Positions 17,801 through 26,799 of a stretch of 58,970 nucleotides of DNA are shown here, piece by piece. How positions within the stretch are numbered: position 1 is the stretch's first letter; each line of letters starts with the position of its first letter. Source of the DNA: an uncultured Verrucomicrobiota bacterium. GTDB taxonomy: Bacteria; Verrucomicrobiota; Verrucomicrobiia; Limisphaerales; UBA9464. The translations under genes and the position numbers were made by a program. The notes beneath the pieces were generated by a model, which did not search any database, was not told where the DNA came from, and saw only the letters and a program-made list of their open reading frames with translations. The stretch lies in the NCBI GenBank assembly GCA_903922605.1, contig CAIXUG010000047.1:1-58970 (forward strand), in the 5' to 3' direction.

Positions 17801-20800
17801 CCACGGTGAAGGTCTCGTCGCCCTCGATCAGGCTGTCGTTGGTGATCTTGACCGTGATCGCCTTGTTCGTGTCACCGGCCGCGAAGGTCAGCGTTCCGGT
17901 CGCCGGAGTGAAGTCCACGCCCGAGGTCGCCGTGCCGTTGGTCGAGCTTTTGTAGTTCACCGTCGCCGCGGCCGCCACGCCGCCCGTGCGCCATACGTTC
18001 AACACCACTGTGCCGGCGTTCTCGGCCACGTTGTTGGTCACCGTCGCGAAGTTGAAGGTCGAGTCCACGTCCTGGATGGTGATCACGGAGAAGAACTGGT
18101 TGGTGCTGATCGTCTCAGTCCCGCCCGCGCTGACGATCCCGGCCGCCAGCACCGTGTCACCGGCCACCACGCCGTCATGCAGGATCGGCACGGTGAAGCT
18201 CATGTTCGTCACCCCCGGCAGGAAGGTGAGGATGCCATTCGTCACCGTGTAGTTGGTGCCCGCGATGGCGGTGCTGATATTGGTCGTGGTGCCGAACAGG
18301 ACCGTGTTGGTGGCCGTGGTGCCGCCCAGGCGCCAGACGTTCACGGTCGCCTTGCCGGCCGTCTCCAGCACCGAGACGTTGGTCGAGGCGGTGGCGATTT
18401 CGAACTCCACGTTGGCATCGAGGATCGTCACCACCGTGTTCGTGATCGTGCCCAGCAGGGTGTTGGAGGGATTGCTCAGCTTCACCGAGAACGTCTCCTT
18501 ACCCTCGATCAGGCTGTCCGCAATGATCGGGATCGTGATCGTCTTGTTGGTCTCACCACCGCTGAAGGTCACCGTGCCGGTTGTGTTCGTATAATCGCTC
18601 CCGGCCAGGGCGGTTCCATTCGTGGTGGCAAAGTCCACGGTCACGGTCGTGTTCGTCACACCGGTCCGCACCAGGTTCAGCACCACGTTGGTCGCGCTTT
18701 CCAGTACCGAGGCCGTCGCCGCCGTGAAGCTCACCGCCGTGTCGTCGTCGGTGATGGTGACGGTCACCGCGCTGGTCGCACCCAGCACGTCGTTCGTGCC
18801 CGGAGTGTTGAGGCTGAGGGTGAAGACCCGGTCTCCGTCCACCTTCTGGTTGTCGATGATCGGAACGGTGATCGTCTTGTTCGTGTCGCCGTTCGCGAAG
18901 CTCAGGGTTCCCGTCGTGGCCGTGAAGTCGGTGCCGGCCTTGGCCGTGCCCGGCGTGGTCGCGTACTTCACGGTGGTCGCGTTCGTCGAACCGGTGCGCA
19001 CCACCGTGAGCACCACGTTGGTGCCGTTCTCGGCCACGCTCGCCGTGCCGGCGGTGAAGGCGAAGCTGTTCAGGTCGTCATCCTGGATGTTCACCACCGC
19101 CGTGCTGTTCGTGCCCAGCACCGCGTTTCCGGTCGGCGCGCTCAGCGCCACCGTGAAGGTCTCGTCGCCCTCGATCAGGCTGTCGTTGGTGATTTTGACC
19201 GTGATGGCCTTGTTGGTGTCACCGGCCGCGAAGGTCAGCGTTCCGGTGGCTGGCGTGAAGTCCACGCCGGAGGTCGCCGTGCCGTTGGTCGAGCTCTTGT
19301 AGGCGACACCGGCCGCCGCCGCCAGACCGCCCGTGCGACGGACGTTCAGCACAACCGTGCCGGCATTCTCCGCCACGTTGTTCGTCACCACCGTGAAGTT
19401 AAACGTGGAATCCACGTCCTTGATCGTCACCGTCGCCGTGTCGTTCGTGCCGACCGTCGCGGTCCCGCCCGGATTGCTCAGTGCCAGTTCCACGGTCTTG
19501 TCGCCGGCCACCGCGCCGTCATGCAGCACGGGCAGGTTCACCGTCAGGTTCGTTACACCGGGGAGGAAGGTCAGCGTTCCGTTGGTGGACGTATAGTTCG
19601 TGGCCGCGACCGCCGTGCCGTTGGTCGTGATCGCGAAGTCCACCGTGTTCGTCAGCGTCGTGCCGCCCAGGCGCCACACCGTCAGCGTCGCTTTGCCGGC
19701 CGTTTCCAGCACCGACTGCGTCACCGAGGCCGTCGCAAAGTCGAACTCCACGTTGGCATCCTGGATGGTCACCACCGTGTTCGTCAGCGTGCCCAAAAGC
19801 GCGTTCGTCGGGTTGCTCAGGCGCAACGAGAAGGTTTCCTTCCCCTCCAGCAGACTGTCCGCGATGATCGGGATCGTGATGGTGGCGTTGGTCTCACCCG
19901 TGTTGAAGGTCAGCGTGCCGGTCGTGTTCGTGTAGTCGGCACCGGAGGTCGCCGTGCCGGCGATGGTCGCGTAGTCCACGCTGGACGACCCGGAGATCAC
20001 GCCCGTGCGCACCACGGTGAGCACCGCGTTGGTCGCACTCTCCAGGACGCTCGCCGTCGCCGAGGTCAGGGCGACGAGGGTGTCGTCATCGGTGATCGTG
20101 ACGGTGAGCGGCGTGTTCAGGCCGACCACGGCGTTGACCGGGGAGGAAAGGCTGACGGTAAAGGTCTCCGTGCTCTCGACCACCGTGTCGTTGACGATGT
20201 TGACCGTCACCGTCTTGTTGGTCTCGCCGCTGGCAAACGTGACCGTCTGGGTCACAGCGGTGTAGTCGGACCCGGCCTTGGCCGTGCCGGCCACCGTGCT
20301 GACCTTCACCGAGGCGGTGTTCGTGATGACACCGGTGCGGTCAATCGACAGCACGATGTTGGTGCCGTTCTCCGCGACCGTGATCGCGTTGGTGCTGAAA
20401 TCGATCACGGTTGCCGGGCCGCTGAAGGCCGACACCGTGTCCGCCGAGGCGTTGATCGTGCCGACGTTGTCGGCCTCGGTCGCCTGCCCGTGCGCGACCC
20501 CCGTCGCGACGCCGAGATAGGTCGAGTTGGGGTTCGAGAAATAGGGGATCCGCGTGCCCGGGGCATACGCCATCACGGTGCGGTAGGTCGTGCCGGCCGC
20601 ATCGAAGCGGTAGCCGTAGGAATAGGAGAATGCGCCGCTGCCGGTGGCGTTCTGGCGGTCGTGGTTGCAGCCGAAGTTATGCCCCAGCTCATGCGGGAAG
20701 GTGTAAACTCCGGTGAGGTACTGGCGCTTCACGACACTGTAGCCGTAGCTGGCGAAGCTGCTCGCGATCGGGGACATCACGTAGCCGAGGCCCGCGTAGG

Positions 20801-21755
20801 TGTTCATGCCCTCCACCACCAGGCAGACGAGGTCCGCGCCGTACTGGGTGCGGATGGTCTGGGCCGTGTCGAGCTGGCCGTCGGTCGGATTCTGCAGATG
20901 GCCCAGGTCGGTGGTCGGGTTGCTGGTCTCGTTGTAGGTGACCTCGCCGCGATAGACCAGGTTGAGCTGGACGTTGATGCCGCTGTTCGAGAAGCAGGTG
21001 TTGGCCTCATCCACCGCGAGATCGATCTGGCTCTGGATGCCCGGGACGCCGCCCGCGCCGTTCATCGCCGCCGTGGTGTAAAGAACCGCCACATCCACCA
21101 CCGTCGGCGTGGTGCCGGCGGTGATCGGAGCGTGAATGATGGCGGTCGCATCGCCGGACTGGTCGGGAGCCAGCACCGCGCCGCAGGCGGTGCCGAGTTC
21201 CTGATCCAGATCGGCAATCTGATGCACACCGTCACCGAGGTAGGAAATCTGCGTCGCGTCCTGGCCCGGGACGAACACCGTGCCGGCGAGGACATCGCCA
21301 TCCACGCTGAACGCCACCCGGCTGCCCGGCACGCCCTCGACGACGCCGTGCGCGAGGAATCGGCCACCGGGCTTGTACTCGGTGTGCTCGATGACCGCGG
21401 TGACCTGGCGGTCGCCGTACAGGCTGATCGAGAGGCGCGAGCTCGGATTCTTCAGCGCGGCGGGAGAGGGGTGGTGGAGCGGCGAGGCCGGATCATGCAG
21501 CAGCTGCGCATTGATCCTGGCGGCGCGTGCCCGGTGCAGGCCCGGCGGCACGGCGGCGGCGGGCTTGGCGCCCGTGGTGGCCGGCTCGGCGAGAAACAGT
21601 TCGGCCGCCCCTTCCGCCCGGGCTGGCAGCGCGGTCGCGCCCAGCACCAGGCTGGCAAAGGCGAAGAGGGCCACGCCCTGCCGTGCGACACGGCTGACGA
21701 GGCGGGAGACTTCCGCGAAGCGCGGGGTGGAACGAGTGGTCGGGCGGGAATCCAT
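14802..21755 (-). CDS. Giant secreted metzincin metalloprotease with 16 Calx-beta domains
   Basis: The 2317-residue product starts at ATG 21755, preceded by an AAGGAT ribosome site; an in-frame ATG at 21893 adds an unlikely 46-residue leader. A signal peptide (GVALFAFASLVLGATALPARA, shown only in part here) is followed by a reprolysin-like domain with HELGHNFGCNHD (near 355, three His ligands) and a Met-turn VMAYAPG (near 393). From about 448 to 2225 there are 16 Calx-beta domains of about 111 residues, each opening with 'F..A..SV.E...N.VLTVVRTG' and ending in a D-x-D(D/V) calcium-type motif. They form four copies of a four-domain block. A short C-terminal domain ends FYRVTLNLAP. Role: secreted protease with a calcium-binding stalk (inference). 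A terminator follows. Confidence 0.92.
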   Translation of the reverse strand: MDSRPTTRSTPRFAEVSRLVSRVARQGVALFAFASLVLGATALPARAEGAAELFLAEPATTGAKPAAAVPPGLHRARAARINAQLLHDPASPLHHPSPAALKNPSSRLSISLYGDRQVTAVIEHTEYKPGGRFLAHGVVEGVPGSRVAFSVDGDVLAGTVFVPGQDATQISYLGDGVHQIADLDQELGTACGAVLAPDQSGDATAIIHAPITAGTTPTVVDVAVLYTTAAMNGAGGVPGIQSQIDLAVDEANTCFSNSGINVQLNLVYRGEVTYNETSNPTTDLGHLQNPTDGQLDTAQTIRTQYGADLVCLVVEGMNTYAGLGYVMSPIASSFASYGYSVVKRQYLTGVYTFPHELGHNFGCNHDRQNATGSGAFSYSYGYRFDAAGTTYRTVMAYAPGTRIPYFSNPNSTYLGVATGVAHGQATEADNVGTINASADTVSAFSGPATVIDFSTNAITVAENGTNIVLSIDRTGVITNTASVKVSTVAGTAKAGSDYTAVTQTVTFASGETNKTVTVNIVNDTVVESTETFTVSLSSPVNAVVGLNTPLTVTITDDDTLVALTSATASVLESATNAVLTVVRTGVISGSSSVDYATIAGTATSGADYTNTTGTLTFNTGETNATITIPIIADSLLEGKETFSLRLSNPTNALLGTLTNTVVTIQDANVEFDFATASVTQSVLETAGKATLTVWRLGGTTLTNTVDFAITTNGTAVAATNYTSTNGTLTFLPGVTNLTVNLPVLHDGAVAGDKTVELALSNPGGTATVGTNDTATVTIKDVDSTFNFTVVTNNVAENAGTVVLNVRRTGGLAAAAGVAYKSSTNGTATSGVDFTPATGTLTFAAGDTNKAITVKITNDSLIEGDETFTVALSAPTGNAVLGTNSTAVVNIQDDDLNSFAFTAGTASVAENGTNVVLTVVRTGSTNATTVKYATTPGTAKAGTDFTATTGTLSFANGDTNKTITVPIIDNQKVDGDRVFTLSLNTPGTNDVLGATSAVTVTITDDDTAVSFTAATASVLESATNVVLNLVRTGVTNTTVTVDFATTNGTALAGSDYTNTTGTVTFSGGETNKTITIPIIADSLIEGKETFSVKLSNPSNTLLGTITNTVVTILDANVEFEIATASTNVSVLETAGKATVNVWRLGGTTATNTVLFGTTTNISTAIAGTNYTVTNGILTFLPGVTNMSFTVPILHDGVVAGDTVLAAGIVSAGGTETISTNQFFSVITIQDVDSTFNFATVTNNVAENAGTVVLNVWRTGGVAAAATVNYKSSTNGTATSGVDFTPATGTLTFAAGDTNKAITVKITNDSLIEGDETFTVALSAPTGNASLGTNGTAVVVIQDDDLNSFAFTAGTASVAENATNVVLTVVRTGSTNATTVKYATTPGTAKAGTDFTATTGTLSFAIGDTNKTITVPIIDNLKVDGSRVFTLSLNTPGTNDVLGATSAVTITITDDDTAVNFSAATASVLETATNVVLSVVRTGVTNSVVSVNYATTNGTALAGSDYTNTTGTVTFNAGETNKTISIPVIADSLIEGKETFSVQLSSPTNTLLGTVTNTVVTILDANVEFDFATSALTSSVLETAGKSTLTVWRLGGTTATNTVDFAVTTNGTAVAGTNYTSTNGTLTFLPGVTNLTVSLPVLHDGVVAGDKTVELALSNPGGTATVGTNDTATLTIKDVDSTFNFTVVTNNVAENAGSVVLNVQRTGGLAAAAGVTYKSSTNGTATSGVDFTPATGTLSFAVGDTNKTITVKITNDSLIEGDETFTVALSAPSGNATLGTNSTAVVNILDDDLNSFAFTAATASVVESGTNVVLTVVRVGSTNATSVKYTATAGTAKAGVDFAATTGTLSFANGDTNKTITVPIIDNQKVDGNRIFTVALSAPATNSVLGTISAVTVTIDDDDTAVNFSAATASVLETATNVVLTLVRTGVTNSVVSVDYATADGTATAGSDYTNTTGTVTFDLGETNKTITIPVVADSLIEGKETFSVALSNPTNTFFGKFTNTVVTILDANVEFDFATTSLTNTVLETAGKSTLTVWRLGGTTATNTVDFATTTNGTGAAGVNFTATNGTLTFLPGVTNMTVNLPVLHDGAVAGDLTAEVGLSNAGGTATIGTNDTATVTIRDVDSTFNFAVVTNTVAKSGGSITLNVQRSGGLAGASTVRYASANGTAASGVDYTAASGTLSFSAGVTSKTIVVKITAASPTTNNTSFTVALTTPVVNGLIGTNSTAVVNITQLGGSLGDVVALTHLSIRYGTNGLPTLTIAGPVNSTAAIESTTDLETWTSQTQMNLGQGTADWTDDVTEEETAKFYRVTLNLAP
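15060..20410 (-). repeat. Four-fold 1.34-kb internal super-repeat (Calx-beta tetrads)
   Basis: The same landmark (GCGAAGCTGTTCAGG on the plus strand) recurs at 16372, 17713 and 19060, spacings of 1341 and 1347 bases, both multiples of three. A diverged fourth block reaches about 20400. Each block encodes four distinct domain types in fixed order. Confidence 0.85.
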
Positions 21756-22125
21756 GGGATCCTTCGGGTTGGTGGTCTGACGGCGGCCCCAGGGAGCGGC
21801 GCCCCCCGGGAAAACAGCACGACACGTCGCGGTCTCACCGTCCCGCGGGTTGGGGTCGCTGGGATTTTTTTCCGCCGTTCGTGCCTGTTTCATCGGCCAA
21901 AGAATCGGCAGGGCTCCGGGAGAACTTTAGGGAATACTTCTAATAGGTTGTTCCCAAGGGGCGGGAACCGTGCACTTCCCGACCGGCGATTGATGCGCTT
22001 TGCCGTGCGGTTCTGGCCGGCCCCAGGATATCGGGCGATATCACCAATGGCTCCGGCATCACCCCTCGTGGAAGGGGTAAAAATCCACGCCCTCACTTAT
22101 CGGCAGGAGGCCCGTGAACTTAAAC
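21756..22125. other. Gene-free interval upstream of the metalloprotease gene
   Basis: About 370 bases separate the metalloprotease start from the terminator of the next minus-strand gene. I see no convincing ORF, RNA gene or repeat family here. The promoter of the metalloprotease must lie in it, but no clear -10/-35 pair could be picked by eye. Confidence 0.5.
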
Positions 22126-22157
22126 GAAAAAAGCGTCCGCCAATGACGACGGACGCT
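22126..22157 (-). terminator. Rho-independent terminator of the Gfo/Idh/MocA gene
   Basis: On the minus strand AGCGTCCG pairs with CGGACGCT (22132-22157) across a 10-base loop, followed by TTTTTT. It lies about 45 bases past the stop at 22201. Confidence 0.8.
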
Positions 22158-22200
22158 AGCTGAGGGGTAACTTTCGAACGACAGCCCCCATCTGTGGGGG

Positions 22201-23523
22201 TCACACCTTGAACCAGCCGGGTTCGAAAACGATCTTGCTGCCCGCCATAATGGCCTCGTTGGCCTTCACGGCCGTGACCGTCGCCTCGAAGCCTTCCTTC
22301 CAGCCGGCCTCCGGTTTGGTGCCTTCGTTGATGTGGTCCACGAAGGCTTGCAGGGCGTACTTCAGGGGCGAGTCGGTGTCGCTCGCGGCTTCCGCCGGTT
22401 TTTTTCCCTGGGCGAGAATTTTTGTCGCATTGGCGACGAGCGCGATGCCGGAGTCGGTGAGGAAATCGTCCTTGCGGGCGTACACTTCCCAGCCGAGCAG
22501 CGGCGCATCGACTTCCTTGAACATCCAGCCCCGGTTGTCGCGGATCAGGATGGCCGCATCGCTGCCGTGGAAGATCTGGTGCTCGCCCTCGAAGGAGCTG
22601 GCCAGCGTGGCGCTGTAGTTCAGCCGCACGCCTCCCGGATACTCGATCACCGCCTGGATGGTGTCGGCCACCGTACGGTCGTCCTGCCACTGGAGGATGC
22701 CGCCGAAACCGGTCACCGAGGTGGGCAGCGCGTCCAGATACCAGCTCGCCGTGTCGATGGGGTGGATGCCGATCTCGCCGAGCAGGCCGAGGGAGGTCTC
22801 TTGGTAGAGCCGCCAATTGAGCGCCTTTTCGCGCTCGGGATTGGGTGAGGCCCGCCGCCAGGACTGCTTCTTGTTGAACTGCGCCCGGGCCGAGGCCGTC
22901 TTGCCGCAGGCGCCGGTGCGGAAGAATTTCAGCACGTGGTGATGCTGCGGATTGGCCCGGAACTGCTGGCCGACCTGGAAAATCTGCTTCGTCGGCAGCG
23001 CCGACGCCGCCTTCGCAATCGCCCGCGCATCGTCGATCGAGCCGGCCATCGGCGCTTCCAGATAGACGTGCTTGCCCGCCTGCATGGCGTCCAGCGCGAT
23101 CTGCCGGTGCAGGTGCGTGGGGGTGGCAATGACGACGGCCTGGACGTCCTTGTCGTCGAGCACCGCCTTGTAGTCTTCGTAGGTTTTCGCGTTCGGGGCC
23201 GCCTCGGCCGCGCGCTTGATGGAGGATTTGTAGCTGTCGCCCACCGCCGCCACGGGGCCGTTGGGCAGGCGGCCGAGCTGCGCGATCACCTCGCGGCCCT
23301 GCGCGCCGAGCCCGATCACGCCGAACTTCACCGGCGGCCCGGGGGGCTTCTCCTTGAAGTTGGGATCGGCCTTGGGCACCGCCAGCGTGCCATCGGGACT
23401 CTTCTTCGCCTCCTCGCCGGTGATGGGAATGCCACCCAGTGCGGCGATCATGGCGGCAAAGGAGCCGACTTTGACGAAATCGCGACGGTTCACGTCAGCC
23501 GGAGTCGGGACAGGGGAGTTCAT
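22201..23523 (-). CDS. Tat-exported Gfo/Idh/MocA family oxidoreductase
   Basis: The 440-residue product starts with a twin-arginine signal (VNRRDFVKVGSFAAMIAALG, about 11-30), so it is probably exported folded with its cofactor. The Rossmann fold follows: FGVIGLGAQGRE (near 68), an acidic VGDSYKSS, VIATPTHLHRQIALDAMQAG and KHVYLEAPMAG, where most family members have EKP; Ala replaces the Lys here. The C-terminal alpha/beta domain contains GIHPIDTASWYLDALP. Substrates in this family are sugars, inositols and related polyols; none can be assigned. Large sets of Tat-exported members are typical of Planctomycetes and Verrucomicrobia. The gene is monocistronic with its own terminator. Confidence 0.9.
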   Translation of the reverse strand: MNSPVPTPADVNRRDFVKVGSFAAMIAALGGIPITGEEAKKSPDGTLAVPKADPNFKEKPPGPPVKFGVIGLGAQGREVIAQLGRLPNGPVAAVGDSYKSSIKRAAEAAPNAKTYEDYKAVLDDKDVQAVVIATPTHLHRQIALDAMQAGKHVYLEAPMAGSIDDARAIAKAASALPTKQIFQVGQQFRANPQHHHVLKFFRTGACGKTASARAQFNKKQSWRRASPNPEREKALNWRLYQETSLGLLGEIGIHPIDTASWYLDALPTSVTGFGGILQWQDDRTVADTIQAVIEYPGGVRLNYSATLASSFEGEHQIFHGSDAAILIRDNRGWMFKEVDAPLLGWEVYARKDDFLTDSGIALVANATKILAQGKKPAEAASDTDSPLKYALQAFVDHINEGTKPEAGWKEGFEATVTAVKANEAIMAGSKIVFEPGWFKV

Positions 23524-23636
23524 GCGTGTGCCGGGATCTTACCGAGCCGGAGAACGAAGCCAAGCCGGGTTTCGCGCAACCAGAGGAAGAGATGAACAAC
23601 GAAGAAACAAAGAAACGAAGGGAAACGGGTAAGTCT

Positions 23637-23785
23637 ATTAACACCCGGTTTCAACCGGGTGCCCGCGCTTGGAGTGGCGCCAACCGTTTCAACGGTTTCC
23701 CCCAAACGACCCCGTTACCGAAACCGTTGGAAACGGTTTCTTCCGGCATCTGCGCTTCTTCACCGGGTTGAAACCCGGTGCTAAT
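23637..23785. repeat. Composite palindromic element, ATTAACACCCGG family (copy 1)
   Basis: The element has four successive self-complementary stems (ACCCGGTTTCAACCGGGT, CCGTTTCAACGG, GAAACCGTTGGAAACGGTTTC in part, and ACCGGGTTGAAACCCGGT), and its outer ends ATTAACACC/GGTGCTAAT are mutually complementary. A second copy with the same order lies at 27430-27590. It fills the gap between the oxidoreductase and the next minus-strand gene. Confidence 0.85.
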
Positions 23786-23894
23786 GGCAGGCCAACGTGA
23801 ATGGTTTCCGTCATCACTCACTTCCGCCGGTTGAGCCGCAGCTAAGCCCCGCCGGAGTTTCGATTTTGACCGGCCTGCACGTCGAATGACGTGC

Positions 23895-24911
23895 TCACCG
23901 TTCGATTGTCGCCTCCCAATTTCCGGAGCCGTTGGTGTTGATATTTCCACGGATATCAATCGTCATCTTTTCCTCCGGATACATGTTGATGCCAATGCCC
24001 AGGGCAACCTTCGCTTGGAGCCGGTTATTGCGGGATTTCAGAAAGACCCCTTGGCTCAGGAACGTCGTCCAGTTGGATGGGCTGTTGGTCGCAAATTTCC
24101 AGGCCGGACTTTTCCCATAGCCATCGGCCGGTGCGGCGAAAGTAACGCGGTATGCCCGCCCCCCATCGATCAACCCCCCATCCACCGCCTGAAGACCGGC
24201 ACCCCAACTTTGGAAGGTGCGGGACGAGATTTCGCCCTCCGGACGCTCCACCGTGATGATCAGGTCACCACCAGCCGACACCACCTGTCCTTCCAGCAGG
24301 TCGATCCGAATCGGCTGATTTGTGTGCGGAAGTTTGAAATGCCAATCAATCTTCGCCAAAGCTTCCGCCCCTTGCAGTTTCCACATGCGGACGTCAACAG
24401 GATGACTTACATCGGGTACGTGCCGTTCGGACGGAGCCCAGATATATGAATAGATAAAAGTGACCTGGTCGGTTGACATCACATAACCCGGCTTGACCAC
24501 CGATATCACCAGGGATTCCCCCTTGGTTCCTCCGAGCGTGAAACGCCCATCGGAACCGCTCGTCCCCGATATGGTATCCACCCCCTCGCGCAGCCCGTTA
24601 TTGACGGAGACCTTTCCGGTCACTGTCGCCCCGGTTACGGGATTTCCAAACTGATCCGTGAGAACCCCATAAAATACGATCTCCTTGTGGTTCCAATCGG
24701 CCAGCGCGTCCCTCATCCGTCTGGCCTTGCTCGGCAGCAGCATCGAAGGCAGGACAGATGGCTCCTGATTGACCTGATTTGAGCGGTTTGCATCCGGGCC
24801 AACGGCGGAAACCGGGCCGATGGACGATCCCCGGTTGGAAAGACGAACCCCAATCCAAAGGGCCACTCCGATGGCAACGGCCAGCAGGAGCAGGCCACGT
24901 TTTGAACTCAT
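23895..24911 (-). CDS. Membrane-anchored protein with carboxypeptidase-like regulatory domain
   Basis: The 338-residue product begins MSSKRGLLLLAVAIGVALWI, a single N-terminal membrane segment with no clear cleavage site. Residues about 77-150 (FYGVLTDQFGNPVTGATVTG...GSDGRFTLGG...VVKPGYV) form a carboxypeptidase regulatory-like beta-sandwich. The remaining beta-rich part, about 190 residues, is unrecognised. It probably sits in the periplasm tethered to the inner membrane. Codon use is less GC-rich than in neighbours. No catalytic motif is visible, and no function is assigned. Confidence 0.75.
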   Translation of the reverse strand: MSSKRGLLLLAVAIGVALWIGVRLSNRGSSIGPVSAVGPDANRSNQVNQEPSVLPSMLLPSKARRMRDALADWNHKEIVFYGVLTDQFGNPVTGATVTGKVSVNNGLREGVDTISGTSGSDGRFTLGGTKGESLVISVVKPGYVMSTDQVTFIYSYIWAPSERHVPDVSHPVDVRMWKLQGAEALAKIDWHFKLPHTNQPIRIDLLEGQVVSAGGDLIITVERPEGEISSRTFQSWGAGLQAVDGGLIDGGRAYRVTFAAPADGYGKSPAWKFATNSPSNWTTFLSQGVFLKSRNNRLQAKVALGIGINMYPEEKMTIDIRGNINTNGSGNWEATIER

Positions 24912-25193
24912 TCTGTTTAAACCGTAACCTCAGCCACCCAGCAGTGTGAACCAGCATCTCCTTTGCTGCCAACGCCAGTCGAACCGGACGGAGGCTTCAC
25001 ACGCCATTTCCGACGACCTTGCTGGAGACGCTGAACGATGCCTCCCCCGAAACGCGTCACCTTCGGCATTCTGATTTCAGTTGGCGGGCCTTGGGTCGCA
25101 CCTATCATGGCCGCATCACGTACGTCGGCCTGTGCTTCGTCCTTTCTGGCGGAGTCCGGCCGGCCGCAATCGCATCTGCCCGAAAGAATACCC

Positions 25194-26276
25194 ATGAAGT
25201 ACGGTCTGAACCTCCGCCCGAGTGGCGCCCTGGATTTCGTCTCGCTCGGCGCGCTCGTCCACCGCCTCGATCCCGGCCTCGTCCCCTTCCGCAAGGCGAC
25301 CCAGTGCCAGATCCACGTCAGCGGTGGCGAATTCAACGTCGCCGCCAACCTCGCCGACTGCTTCCGCCGGCCCACCGGCATCGTCTCGGCGATGGTGAAC
25401 TACCCGATCGGCGACCTGATCGCCGAACGGGTGCGGGCGATGGGCGTGAAACCCTTCTACCGGCGCTTCGAGCACGACGGCGTCACCGGCCCGAACATGG
25501 CCACGGTGTTCAGCGACCAGGGCAAGGGCGTGCGCGCTCCCGTGGTCTTCTACAACCGCTGCAACGAGGCCGCCGCGCAGCTCAAGCCGGGAGACTTCAA
25601 CTGGAGCGAGATTTTTGCCGGCGGGGTGCGCTGGTTCCATAGCGGCGGCATCTTTGCCGCGCTGTCGCCGACCACGCCCGAACTCATCATCGAGGGCATG
25701 CAGGCCGCCCATGCGGCCGGGGCCGTGACCTCGTTTGACCTGAACTTCCGCGCCAAGCTCTGGAAGGTCTTCGGCGGCGGTGACCGCGCCGTGAGCACGC
25801 TCCGGCGCATCATGGAGCACGTGGACGTGATCATAGGCAACGAGGAGGACCTGCAGAAGGGCCTCGGCATCGCCGGCCCGGAAGTGGCCGCGGCCTCGAA
25901 GCTCGATACGGACACCTTCTTCGACATGATCGGGCGGGTGGTGAAGCAGCACCCGCACGTCAAGGCCGTCGCCACGACGCTGCGCGAGGTGCACACGACC
26001 AACCGCCACAGCTGGAGCGCGGTCGCCTGGATCAACGGCCAGAACTACGTCGCGCCCACCTGCGAACTCGACGTCCTCGACCGTGTCGGCGGCGGCGACG
26101 GCTTCGCGGCGGGTTTCATCCACGGCCTGCTGGCCGGCGAATCCGAGGAGATGGCGGTGCGGCTCGGCTGGGCCCACGGCGCCCTACTCACCACCTTCCC
26201 CGGCGACACCACGATGGCCACCGAAGAGGAGGTCCGCGCCTTCGCCAAGGGCGGCTCGGCGCGGATTCAGCGGTGA
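25194..26276 (+). CDS. PfkB family carbohydrate kinase (2-keto-3-deoxygluconate kinase-like)
   Basis: The 360-residue ribokinase-fold enzyme has HVSGGEFNVAANLADCF near the N-terminus (PfkB substrate-binding signature), FDLNFRAKLWK and INGQ in the middle, and DRVGGGDGFAAGFIHGLL near residue 300, the C-terminal PfkB signature with the catalytic Asp and anion-hole Gly residues. The arrangement is most like KDG kinases that phosphorylate 2-keto-3-deoxygluconate, but other sugars are possible. ATG 25194 was chosen over an upstream ATG at 25038 because the family N-terminus begins just after it. No sugar-pathway genes are adjacent. Confidence 0.85.
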   Translation: MKYGLNLRPSGALDFVSLGALVHRLDPGLVPFRKATQCQIHVSGGEFNVAANLADCFRRPTGIVSAMVNYPIGDLIAERVRAMGVKPFYRRFEHDGVTGPNMATVFSDQGKGVRAPVVFYNRCNEAAAQLKPGDFNWSEIFAGGVRWFHSGGIFAALSPTTPELIIEGMQAAHAAGAVTSFDLNFRAKLWKVFGGGDRAVSTLRRIMEHVDVIIGNEEDLQKGLGIAGPEVAAASKLDTDTFFDMIGRVVKQHPHVKAVATTLREVHTTNRHSWSAVAWINGQNYVAPTCELDVLDRVGGGDGFAAGFIHGLLAGESEEMAVRLGWAHGALLTTFPGDTTMATEEEVRAFAKGGSARIQR

Positions 26277-26383
26277 CAGTCTAACGAGCATGTTTGGACA
26301 GGCTCAGGCGTAATATGCGCGTCTGGGCTGGCGCACTTGGGGAAATTGACCGGCGAGATCGTATCTTGGACAGGCACAAGCTG

Positions 26384-26773
26384 CCTTCCCCCTCACCCTG
26401 ACCCTCTCCCTCAGGGAGAGGGGAAAGCCGGGCAGCTGGACCGGCATTCGGAACGTGTGTCCGGCAAACCCAGCGTCGGGTTTCGCAGGAAAGCAGGCGG
26501 CAATTCTCCCTACCCATGAACCCTCCAGGCGGCACCTTGATTTCCAAGAACTTACGACAAGAGGGTTCAGGGTCACAATTCGCGGCTTTGGGTCGTGGAT
26601 TCTCTCCCTGAGGGAGAGGGCCGGGGTGAGGGGGAAGGGCGAAATCGGACTTTAACGTGTCCGGTGAAGATTGGGGCGGGATTGAATAGCGTAACGATCC
26701 GCGCGACCCGCGTCTTCTCCAGCCGCAAGGTTACGCTGGGAGCAGCGACACGATTTCTGAAAACGCTCTAATG
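26384..26773. repeat. MITE-like element, CCCTCACC/GGTGAGGG family (copy 1)
   Basis: The left arm is CCTTCCCCCTCACCCTGACC with a CTCTCCCTCAGGGAGAG stem; the right arm (26605-26640) is CTCTCCCTGAGGGAGAGGGC then GGTGAGGGGGAA. The far right end reads ATTTCTGAAAACGCTCTA (to 26773), matching the outer end of the copy at 36025. The middle is about 100 bases longer than in other copies. It accounts for most of the 520-base gap before the DHFR-like gene. Confidence 0.85.
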
Positions 26774-26799
26774 GCGTAGCACTTCAGTGCCGGGCCGGT

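Noticed and set aside
15060-20410. Regular repeats that might suggest a CRISPR array
   Set aside because: The period is 330 and 1340 bases and the repeats are in-frame protein domains, with no short repeat/spacer structure.
15015-22163. A 2382-codon open frame on the plus strand opposite the metalloprotease gene
   Set aside because: It is Arg/His-rich with no domain or signal, and mirrors the repetitive GC-rich codons of the real gene, which has a signal peptide, HExxH motif and terminator.
22182-22200. CCCCCA/TGGGGG hairpin after the Gfo/Idh/MocA stop as terminator
   Set aside because: It lacks a T-run on the minus strand; the stem at 22132-22157 with TTTTTT is the better terminator.
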